Below, in pieces: positions 27,408-36,207 of a stretch of 64,000 bases of DNA. The number at the start of each line of letters is the position of its first letter. The stretch's first letter is position 1. Both the position numbers and the translations under genes were made by a program. Under the pieces are notes generated by a model, which did no database searches, had not been told where the DNA came from, and worked only from the letters and a program-made list of their open reading frames with translations. The DNA is from Lachnospiraceae bacterium (GTDB lineage: Bacteria > Bacillota_A > Clostridia > Lachnospirales > Lachnospiraceae): positions 58,686 to 122,685 of the forward strand of contig JAEEWS010000001.1 in assembly GCA_016287765.1 (NCBI GenBank). Direction: 5' to 3'.

Positions 27408-27435
27408 CACAAGGGGCGTGTAAAACGCCCCTGTG
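27408..27435 (-). other. GC-rich hairpin between dnaK and dnaJ
   Basis: CACAGGGGCG (27426-27435 on minus) pairs with CGCCCCTTGTG (27408-27418) with one bulged base. It is strong and lies 20 bp after the dnaK stop, but has no T-tract, so it is more likely an mRNA-stability or processing element than a full terminator. Confidence 0.6.
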
Positions 27436-27454
27436 AAGGTAATATTATTTAATA

Positions 27455-29353
<1,899 letters not shown>

Positions 29354-29426
29354 CTAATCTTGGGTATAAGGAAATCTTTCCGATCCCCTTACAAATTTAA
29401 ATTTAGTCCGATATTCAGCCGTTTTT

Positions 29427-30092
29427 CTAATTTGCAACCTTAACCATCGAATGTCTTACGATGGTATCTTTATAATAATAACCCTTCTGGAAAACCTCGA
29501 CGATCGTATTCTCGCCTGCGTTCTCATCTTCAACATGCATCACCGCATTATGAAGGTCAGGATTAAATTCACAGTTCAAAGCTTCGATCTCCTTAAGTCC
29601 CGCTTCCTGAAGGCCGGTCATCATCTGCTTATAAACCTTTTCCATGCCTGCCGCGAAAGGCTTTGCTTTTTCTTCATCGGAAAGCATATCAAAACCTCTC
29701 TCAAAATTGTCGATAACGGGAAGGATCTTTTCCACTATGTTTTTCGCACCCATATCGAACATTGCACTTTTCTCTTTTTCGGTACGTTTACGATAATTGT
29801 CGAATTCAGCCATCTGACGAAGTATCCTGTCATTTAACTCTTCGATCTCAACATCCTTTTTGTCTTTCTTTTCCTTCTTTCTTTTCACAGCTTCCTCATC
29901 CTTTTCATCTTTCTTTTCTTCGGAAGCTTCTTTTTCCTGTTCCGTCTTTTCTCCCTCAGAGGTTTCTTCGGTTTCTGCCGTTGCAGTCTCCTTCTCGTCC
30001 TCTAAGGTCTCTTTTTCTTTATCATCAACCTTTTTGGACTCTTCCTCCTTATTCTTGTTCTTTACCTTTTTTTCCAATTCCTTGGCGTTCAA
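29427..30092 (-). CDS. grpE: Nucleotide exchange factor GrpE
   Basis: A 221-aa protein that releases ADP from DnaK. The first 85 residues are an extremely acidic and lysine-rich low-complexity tail, longer than in most GrpE proteins. A coiled coil follows (about 75-140, with AEFDNYRKRTEKEK) and then the C-terminal beta domain ending GYYYKDTIVRHSMVKV, the family signature. The start is TTG (30090-30092) with GGAGA seven bases upstream; no ATG start fits. It is 18 bp after hrcA. Confidence 0.95.
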   Translation of the reverse strand: MNAKELEKKVKNKNKEEESKKVDDKEKETLEDEKETATAETEETSEGEKTEQEKEASEEKKDEKDEEAVKRKKEKKDKKDVEIEELNDRILRQMAEFDNYRKRTEKEKSAMFDMGAKNIVEKILPVIDNFERGFDMLSDEEKAKPFAAGMEKVYKQMMTGLQEAGLKEIEALNCEFNPDLHNAVMHVEDENAGENTIVEVFQKGYYYKDTIVRHSMVKVAN

Positions 30093-30110
30093 GATATATT
30101 CTCCTTTCAG

Positions 30111-31130
30111 CTATTTCTTTATCAACTCATTAATTTGATTTTTGATGGTTGTAAGTGCGGAAACCACTTTTTCATAATCCATTCTCTTGGGTCCCACGAT
30201 ACCGAACTTGCCATACATTCCGTCGGCCAGTTCATAGGTGGCTGTTACCACGGAACAGTCTTTCATGGAATCAACGGTAACTTCATCTCCTATATAAACC
30301 TGAATGGGATTCCCGTCTGCGTCTTCTTTTTTCATGAATTCCGTAAGTTCCTTTTTCTCTTCGATCTCGTAGAGAATGTCAGAAGCATTGTCCCCGGAGG
30401 ACAACTCGGGATACTTAAGTATATTGGTAGCTCCGCTGGTATAAACCTTAACCTTATCTTCTTCTCCCAATGCCTGAGCCACTGCATCAAGGACATCATT
30501 TACGACGCTGCCCAAACCTTCGGACTGTTTTTTCATGTTGCCTATGATCTCAAGATTGATCTCAGAAAGATCCAGCCCCTGAAGGAAGGTGTTAAGCATG
30601 AGATTAAGCTTCAACATGGTTTCGGGTTCTATAGGCTTTGAAACCTCTATCACCTTATTCTTAACTATATTACCCTCAATAAGGATAACCACAAGTATCG
30701 AGGACTCACTGACTTCCGTAAGCTGAACGAACTTGATCTTTTTGCTCCTGTACATGGGTGTGGTAACCATGGCCGTGTAATTGGTACTTGCGGCAAGAAG
30801 CTTTGTGGCCTGCTCAAGAAGATTTTCCATCTTATCGGCTTTATCAAGGAGCATTGTCTTTATCTCCTTGATCTCTTTGTCCTTGCTTTCCATCATCTTG
30901 TCCACGTAAAGCCTGTAGGCTTTATCTGTGGGAATACGACCTGCGGAAGTGTGAGGGGAGGTTATATATCCCATCTCTTCCAGATCGCTCATTTCATTTC
31001 TGATGGTAGCGGAAGAAAGATTAAGGTCCGTGAACTTTGAAATAGTTCTTGAACCGACCGGTTCACCGGTCTCGAGATAATTTCTGATTATGGCATTAAG
31101 AATTGTCCATTTTCTGTCATCTACTTCCAA
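30111..31130 (-). CDS. hrcA: Heat-inducible transcription repressor HrcA
   Basis: A 339-aa repressor of class I heat-shock genes. The N-terminal winged helix (about 1-75) contains SSATIRNEMSDLEEMGYI, which recognises CIRCE; a GAF-like domain and a dimerisation region follow. It leads the operon downstream of two CIRCE sites, so it represses itself; GroEL is known to help HrcA fold in other species. The start codon is TTG (31128-31130) with AAAGGA upstream. Confidence 0.96.
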   Translation of the reverse strand: MEVDDRKWTILNAIIRNYLETGEPVGSRTISKFTDLNLSSATIRNEMSDLEEMGYITSPHTSAGRIPTDKAYRLYVDKMMESKDKEIKEIKTMLLDKADKMENLLEQATKLLAASTNYTAMVTTPMYRSKKIKFVQLTEVSESSILVVILIEGNIVKNKVIEVSKPIEPETMLKLNLMLNTFLQGLDLSEINLEIIGNMKKQSEGLGSVVNDVLDAVAQALGEEDKVKVYTSGATNILKYPELSSGDNASDILYEIEEKKELTEFMKKEDADGNPIQVYIGDEVTVDSMKDCSVVTATYELADGMYGKFGIVGPKRMDYEKVVSALTTIKNQINELIKK

Positions 31131-31171
31131 AGCTCAGGTTCCTTTCTGTAAATAGATTCGATTTTTTGTTG

Positions 31172-31198
31172 TTAGCACTCAAATGTTTAGAGTGCTAA
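31172..31198 (-). promoter_or_regulatory. CIRCE operator 1 (HrcA site)
   Basis: TTAGCACTC-N9-GAGTGCTAA with both 9-bp arms perfect. It lies downstream of the -10 box, in the transcribed leader of hrcA. Confidence 0.95.
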
Positions 31199-31209
31199 TT
31201 GATAAAAAT

Positions 31210-31238
31210 AAAATAGCATTAGCACTCAACTTTGTCAA
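31210..31238 (-). promoter_or_regulatory. Promoter of the hrcA-grpE-dnaK-dnaJ operon
   Basis: Minus-strand TTGACA (31233-31238), 17-bp spacer, TATTTT (31210-31215). The -35 and most of the spacer lie inside CIRCE operator 2, so HrcA bound there would directly block RNA polymerase. Confidence 0.8.
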
Positions 31239-31245
31239 GTGCTAA
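31219..31245 (-). promoter_or_regulatory. CIRCE operator 2 (HrcA site)
   Basis: TTAGCACTC-N9-AAGTGCTAA; one mismatch to the consensus right arm (A instead of G). It overlaps the -35 box of the operon promoter. Confidence 0.92.
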
Positions 31246-31275
31246 TGCCAATTTTTTTATAAAGATTCCCTAAAA

Positions 31276-33186
31276 CTATTTTGTTTTTAATTTAAAGGTC
31301 ACATAAATGGTCTTAACCTGCCCTAAAGCAGAAGGATCAAGGATGGTAGGACTCGCATAGGTGGCTCTTCCCATAGGTGTTCTGATATCCTGAACCTCAC
31401 TCATCTTGGAGATCCATTCATTGTAAAGGTTGATCCTGGTACAATTCATATCATCGGAAGTACAATAAGGAAGCTTATTGTAATTGTACTTTTCTCCGTT
31501 GATAACGATCTCGCTGATAGTCATGAGGCATCCGGGGAAGAGTTTTTCACCGTTATCGATACCTACTGCACTGAATACCACACTGTTGGCATATCCTGCC
31601 GCTGTGCCGGTAAAATCCAGACCCACTGTGTATTCTCCGTCTCCGGTGACATAAACATCAGTTGCCACCACTCCCGCAGTTTTGGATTCGGGTGTATAGG
31701 TGTCTCCCACACTATAGGATACATTCCAGTCGGATGAAGAATACATAAGCCAGGCTATAGCTTTGTCATCCGGCAAAACAAAAGGATCGGGAGCATTATC
31801 ATAGGCTGTCTGCATCTCCTTCTGTGCCATACTTACATAGTCGTTTCCGATCAAAGCCTGTGATGCGGCAGAATGATTAAGATAAAGAGTTGCCATGTCA
31901 GCATCAATTATGGAAGCATCCTGTCTGTTATAAAGATCATTGCAATCCCAAAGCACCGGTACAAAACCGTATACATCGCAATTGTTGAGGAAGTTGGTGG
32001 TGTATTCCTTTGCACCTTCTCTGAGTGTTTTTCCGTCTGTCATCAACACACCGTATTCACCTATAACAACGCCAACTCCTTTTTCGGTATAGGCAGCCAT
32101 CTTTGCAAGGGCATTGTTCATATTTGTATATTCGGTTTTTGCTCCCCAGGAATCTATGGAGCCGAAGATACAATAACCCGAAGGATCATAGTAGTGTACC
32201 GAAACCAAAAGTTTCTTTTCTGCCTTGTCCAAAGGCATCTTAAACCTGTCATCAAGAGTATTGTTTATATCTGTTCCAAAACCTGCGATCAGGAGGAATC
32301 TGTTTTCGTTATTACCTCCTGTGGCTCTTACCGTATCAACAAAGGCCTGATTTACTTCATTGCAAAGTCTGAACTTTTCATCCGTGGAAAGTGCCGTAGT
32401 CTCCGAATCGGAACAGAAAATGCTGTTTTCATCGAAACGAGCTCCCAATTCCTCATTGGCTGATTCAAAGATCAGGTAGTCGGAATAGTCTTTAAAGTTT
32501 TCCGCGATCTGCTTCCACATGGATGTATAAAGCTTCATGGCTTCATTTCTTGTCTCCTCGCTGTCGGATCCGAACATGCCCCACCAGCCGTTATCCCAGT
32601 GATCGTTTATAATGGCATACATACCCGCATTTCTTGCATAATCCACGATCTCAGTAACTCTTGCCATAAACTTTGCATCTATGTCATAGTTCTTTTCTTC
32701 CACATGCATACCGCTGGTCCACCCTACCGGAATACGAATGGTATCAAAGCCCGCATCCTTCATTCCGTCGATCATTTTCTGTGTGGTAACGGGTTGTCCC
32801 CAGCCGGTCTCATAAACAGAAGGGTCTGCACCGACTCCGGCGCTCTCTCTGCCGGCTGTAGCTTCCATAGTATTCCCCAGGTTTATACCTCCGCCCATAA
32901 GTTCGGCAATTTCAAGAGCAGTAAGTCCGTCTCTCATCTTTCCGTCATCCGAAGACTTTTTAAGGGTGTCTTCTTCCTTCACCGTACCGGTTATAATGTT
33001 GTTCACAGTATCATTCTCAGCATCGTTCTCTGTGATGTCGGACTTGTCATCCGGCAGAGTTGAAGAATTGCTCTCTTCAATGGTATTTACTTTACCGTTT
33101 TCCTCTTGTCCGCAAGCGGAAAACAGTCCCAATGTAAGTACCGCACACAAAAGCAATGCTGTTTTTTTCATCCGATCTTTCTTCAT
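31276..33186 (-). CDS. Glycoside hydrolase family 5 lipoprotein (endoglucanase-like)
   Basis: A 636-aa exported glycanase. Residues 1-25 are a lipoprotein signal with lipobox FSAC (Cys25), followed by a Ser/Asp/Glu-rich linker to about 85. The catalytic GH5 domain spans about 85-450: GINLGNTME at 100-108, RIPVGW near 151, the acid/base Glu245 in ESANEE, His331 in VHYYDP and the nucleophile Glu377 in VIGEYG. A C-terminal beta-rich module (about 478-636) resembles a carbohydrate-binding domain, though I cannot name its family. It likely attacks beta-glucan or mannan at the cell surface. A terminator-like hairpin sits in its upstream region. Confidence 0.87.
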   Translation of the reverse strand: MKKDRMKKTALLLCAVLTLGLFSACGQEENGKVNTIEESNSSTLPDDKSDITENDAENDTVNNIITGTVKEEDTLKKSSDDGKMRDGLTALEIAELMGGGINLGNTMEATAGRESAGVGADPSVYETGWGQPVTTQKMIDGMKDAGFDTIRIPVGWTSGMHVEEKNYDIDAKFMARVTEIVDYARNAGMYAIINDHWDNGWWGMFGSDSEETRNEAMKLYTSMWKQIAENFKDYSDYLIFESANEELGARFDENSIFCSDSETTALSTDEKFRLCNEVNQAFVDTVRATGGNNENRFLLIAGFGTDINNTLDDRFKMPLDKAEKKLLVSVHYYDPSGYCIFGSIDSWGAKTEYTNMNNALAKMAAYTEKGVGVVIGEYGVLMTDGKTLREGAKEYTTNFLNNCDVYGFVPVLWDCNDLYNRQDASIIDADMATLYLNHSAASQALIGNDYVSMAQKEMQTAYDNAPDPFVLPDDKAIAWLMYSSSDWNVSYSVGDTYTPESKTAGVVATDVYVTGDGEYTVGLDFTGTAAGYANSVVFSAVGIDNGEKLFPGCLMTISEIVINGEKYNYNKLPYCTSDDMNCTRINLYNEWISKMSEVQDIRTPMGRATYASPTILDPSALGQVKTIYVTFKLKTK

Positions 33187-33216
33187 AGGTTACCTCCAAA
33201 CTACTGCTTTAAACAT

Positions 33217-33249
33217 AAAAAAACCATTGCTATTTTCTCATAGCAATGG
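33217..33249 (-). terminator. Terminator after the NfnB-type gene, upstream of the GH5 gene
   Basis: CCATTGCTA (33241-33249 on minus) pairs with TAGCAATGG (33224-33232), a 9-bp stem, followed by seven T residues. It separates the oxidoreductase genes from the GH5 gene and lies only 30 bp before the GH5 start. Confidence 0.85.
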
Positions 33250-33294
33250 CCTTAATTTAACTATATTTTTTTGAACTAAAAAGGTGTAAAAACT

Positions 33295-34689
33295 TTACTT
33301 ATTCTTCAGATACTCATCAATTGCGGCTGCAGCCTGCTTACCTGCCTGCATTGCAAGAATAACGGTAGCGGCGCCGGTAACCGCATCGCCGCCGGCAAAT
33401 ATGCCTTCGCGGGATGTCTTTCCCGTAACTTCTTCCGCAACTATGCACTGATGGGAATTGATTTCGAGGCCTTCCGTGGTGGAGGAGATCAAAGGGTTGG
33501 GACTGGTTCCCAGCGCCATGATCACAGTATCCACATCAAGAGTGAAATCCGATCCTTTTTTCTCGATGGGTCTTCTTCTACCGGAAGCATCAGGCTCACC
33601 CAGTTCCATCTCAACACAGGTAAGTCCCCTGACCCAACCGTTTTCATCCACAAGGATCTCCTTGGGATTGGTAAGAAGTTTAAACACGATGCCCTCTTCC
33701 TTTGCATGATGAACTTCTTCCGCTCTTGCGGGAAGTTCAGCTTCGGAACGTCTGTAGACTATATAGGTCTCCGCGCCCAGTCTTAAAGCGGTTCTTGCAG
33801 CATCCATAGCCACATTTCCACCGCCGATGACAGCAACTTTTTTTCCTCTGGCTATAGGAGTATCATAGTCATCCCTGAAAGCCTTCATAAGGTTGTTTCT
33901 GGTAAGGAACTCATTGGCTGAGAATACACCGTTGGCCTGTTCTCCGGGAATACCCATAAACTTGGGAAGTCCTGCTCCTGAACCGATAAATACAGCCTTA
34001 AAGCCTTCTTCCTCCATGAGTTCATCTATGGTAACCGACTTACCTACGATAACATCGGTCTCGATCTTAACACCAAGGCTCTTTACATTTTCTACTTCAG
34101 CCTTAACAACAGTGTCCTTGGGAAGTCTGAACTCGGGTATACCGTAGACCAAAACGCCTCCTGCCTCATGCAGTGCTTCAAAGATGGTAACGTCATATCC
34201 TTTCTTTGCCAGTTCACCGGCACAGGTGAGACCTGAAGGACCGGATCCGATGACCGCAACCTTTTTACCGTTCTTTTCGGAGGTTCCCATGGGCTTGATG
34301 TTGTGCTCTCTTGCCCAGTCTGCGGTAAATCTCTCAAGTTTGCCGATGGATACGGCTTCTCCCTTAATGCCTCTGATACACTTGGCTTCGCACTGTGTTT
34401 CCTGAGGGCATACACGTCCGCAGATTGCCGGAAGTGCAGAATACTTGCTTATTTCATTGTAAGCATTTTCAATATCCCCGCCTTCTATATGTCTTATGAA
34501 TTCGGGAATGTTGATCTCAACGGGGCAGCCTGTCTGGCACTGGGGTTTCTTACACTTTAAGCATCTGCTTGCCTCTGCCATGGCTTCTTCCAGGCTGTAA
34601 CCGAGACAAACCTCATCAAAGTTTTTTGCTCTTTTTGACGCTTCCTGCTCTTTAACGGGAACGCGTATCATTTTATCTTTTACTTCCAT
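33295..34689 (-). CDS. NADPH-binding subunit of NfnAB-type transhydrogenase / glutamate synthase small-subunit family
   Basis: A 464-aa flavoprotein. The N terminus has Cys clusters typical of the family (CLKCKKPQCQTGCPVEI near 40-57 and CGRVCPQETQCEAKC near 90-104) that bind [4Fe-4S] clusters. Two Rossmann motifs follow: AVIGSGPSGLTCAGEL for FAD (about 145) and VAVIGGGNVAMDAAR for NADPH (about 285). It is 18 bp downstream of the NfnA-type subunit. Adjacent genes of this pair encode electron-bifurcating NADH-dependent ferredoxin:NADP oxidoreductase in anaerobes. No glutamate synthase large subunit is adjacent, which favours that role. Confidence 0.85.
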   Translation of the reverse strand: MEVKDKMIRVPVKEQEASKRAKNFDEVCLGYSLEEAMAEASRCLKCKKPQCQTGCPVEINIPEFIRHIEGGDIENAYNEISKYSALPAICGRVCPQETQCEAKCIRGIKGEAVSIGKLERFTADWAREHNIKPMGTSEKNGKKVAVIGSGPSGLTCAGELAKKGYDVTIFEALHEAGGVLVYGIPEFRLPKDTVVKAEVENVKSLGVKIETDVIVGKSVTIDELMEEEGFKAVFIGSGAGLPKFMGIPGEQANGVFSANEFLTRNNLMKAFRDDYDTPIARGKKVAVIGGGNVAMDAARTALRLGAETYIVYRRSEAELPARAEEVHHAKEEGIVFKLLTNPKEILVDENGWVRGLTCVEMELGEPDASGRRRPIEKKGSDFTLDVDTVIMALGTSPNPLISSTTEGLEINSHQCIVAEEVTGKTSREGIFAGGDAVTGAATVILAMQAGKQAAAAIDEYLKNK

Positions 34690-34707
34690 TATCCAACGTC
34701 TCCTGTT

Positions 34708-35589
34708 CTACTCGCAATGTCCGCAACCGCCGTGATGGGTGTCGCCTTCTCTGAGTTCGAGAAGAGCTCTTCCCTCTTCTGTCTTATATAATCTCTGACG
34801 CATCATGGCATTGTCATAGTCAACAAGATGTCCGTCAAATTCAGGTCCGTCAACACAGGCAAATTTAACCTTTCCGTCCACCAATACTCTGCAGGCGCCG
34901 CACATGCCCGTACCGTCAACCATGATGGGGTTCATTGATACCACTGTGGGGATTCCCAGTTCCTTGGTAAGAAGGGATGCAAACTTCATCATGATAAGGG
35001 GGCCTATAGCTACCGCATGATCATAGGTCTTATGAAGGTCATTTACAAGGTACTTAAGGCAGTCGTTTACGTTGCCCTTTCTGCCCTTTGTTCCGTCGTC
35101 TGTTGTGACATATACATTTGCAGCAACTTCCTTCATCTTATCTTCAAGGATGATAAGGGATTCATTTCTTGCACCGATTATAACATCGGCATCTATACCC
35201 TGCTCATGAAGCCATTTTACCTGGGGATAAACAGGTGCGGTTCCAACACCGCCGGCCATGAAGATTATTTTCTTCTTTTTAAGATCTTCTATGCTTTCTT
35301 TGCAAAGCTCGGAAGGTAATCCAAGAGGTCCGGTAAAATCCGAAAATGAATCGCCGACCTCATAAGCAGCCATCATCTTTGTAGAAGCTCCTACAGTCTG
35401 GAAAACTATGGTGACGCTTTCCTTTTCTCTGTCATAATCACAGACAGTAAGAGGGATCCTTTCCCCTCTTTCATCGGGGCGTACAATAACAAACTGTCCG
35501 GGAAGACACTTTCTTGCAACTCTGGGTGCATACACATCCATCAATACTATGTTGTCCGATAACATGTCTTTTTTAAGAATTTTAAACAT
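34708..35589 (-). CDS. NfnA-type ferredoxin--NADP reductase subunit (FAD, NAD and 2Fe-2S)
   Basis: A 293-aa protein of the ferredoxin-NADP reductase superfamily, related to PyrK and sulfide dehydrogenase beta subunits. It has an N-terminal FAD-binding barrel with RIPLTVCDY, a central NAD-binding domain with FMAGGVGTAPVYPQ, and a C-terminal cysteine cluster (GMCGACRVLV, then FACVDGP) for a [2Fe-2S] centre. A His/Cys-rich tail ends in HHGGCGHC. It heads a two-gene unit with the NfnB-type flavoprotein. Together they would balance NADH, NADPH and reduced ferredoxin in fermentation. Confidence 0.85.
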   Translation of the reverse strand: MFKILKKDMLSDNIVLMDVYAPRVARKCLPGQFVIVRPDERGERIPLTVCDYDREKESVTIVFQTVGASTKMMAAYEVGDSFSDFTGPLGLPSELCKESIEDLKKKKIIFMAGGVGTAPVYPQVKWLHEQGIDADVIIGARNESLIILEDKMKEVAANVYVTTDDGTKGRKGNVNDCLKYLVNDLHKTYDHAVAIGPLIMMKFASLLTKELGIPTVVSMNPIMVDGTGMCGACRVLVDGKVKFACVDGPEFDGHLVDYDNAMMRQRLYKTEEGRALLELREGDTHHGGCGHCE

Positions 35590-35755
35590 ATCAACTCTCC
35601 GTTTATGGTTTCTCCTGAAAGGTTAAAAAATTTATATAACAAATATATTTACCACTTTTTTTCTCAAATTACAACACTAAATTATCAAAGTGGCGATAAT
35701 TAATTATTATTACTTCTACTTAAATAAATTAAATGGAATTATTTTTTTTAAACTA

Positions 35756-35784
35756 TTTACTTTAGAATTGTGTAGTGTTAAAAT
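35756..35784 (+). promoter_or_regulatory. Promoter of the YerC-type regulator
   Basis: TTTACT (35756-35761), 17-bp spacer, TAAAAT (35779-35784). The predicted start near 35791 gives a leader of about 43 bases. The rest of the divergent gap (35590-35755) is very AT-rich and should hold the promoter of the NfnAB-type genes. Confidence 0.65.
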
Positions 35785-35833
35785 ATAAAAGCAAATGACT
35801 TTGCCATAGGGCAAAATGGAGGATTTAAGAGAA

Positions 35834-36157
35834 ATGAGCATTAATATTAAGACACCCGCTGTCGACTATTTTTTTGATGCGGTACTCAGTTTAAAGAATC
35901 ACGAGGAGTGCTACAGCTTCTTTGAAGACATCTGCACAGTAAACGAGATTCTTTCTTTCGCACAGCGTTTTCAGGTAGCAGCTATGCTTCGTGCTAAAAA
36001 GACCTATCTCGAAATAGCCGAGGAGACAGGTGCTTCCACAGCTACCATCAGCCGTGTAAACCGTTCTTTAAACTACGGAAATGACGGCTATGATATGGCC
36101 TTTTCAAGAGTTGCTCCCCTTCCCGAGGACACAAATAAAAAGACTACGGACGAATGA
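35834..36157 (+). CDS. YerC/YecD-type TrpR-like DNA-binding protein
   Basis: A 107-aa protein with a TrpR-superfamily helix-turn-helix: ILSFAQRFQVAAMLRAKKTYLEIAEETGAS and then TATISRVNRSL. The family is called the TrpR-related YerC/YecD proteins; their ligand and regulon are poorly known. I chose ATG at 35834 because GGAGG (35818-35822) lies 11 bases upstream and overlaps the alternative ATG at 35816; homologues also begin close to this point. It is one of only two plus-strand genes in the window. Paired short hairpins precede its ribosome-binding site. Confidence 0.85.
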   Translation: MSINIKTPAVDYFFDAVLSLKNHEECYSFFEDICTVNEILSFAQRFQVAAMLRAKKTYLEIAEETGASTATISRVNRSLNYGNDGYDMAFSRVAPLPEDTNKKTTDE

Positions 36158-36164
36158 TCAATAA

Positions 36165-36198
36165 AACAGCAGTTCCTGCATCGGAACTGCTGTTTTTT
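36165..36198. terminator. Bidirectional terminator between yerC-like gene and pcrA
   Basis: A perfect 12-bp stem, AACAGCAGTTCC (36165-36176) with GGAACTGCTGTT (36183-36194), is flanked by A residues on the left and T residues on the right. It lies between two convergent stops (36157 and 36208) and can serve both strands. Confidence 0.9.
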
Positions 36199-36207
36199 TA
36201 TCTGTGT

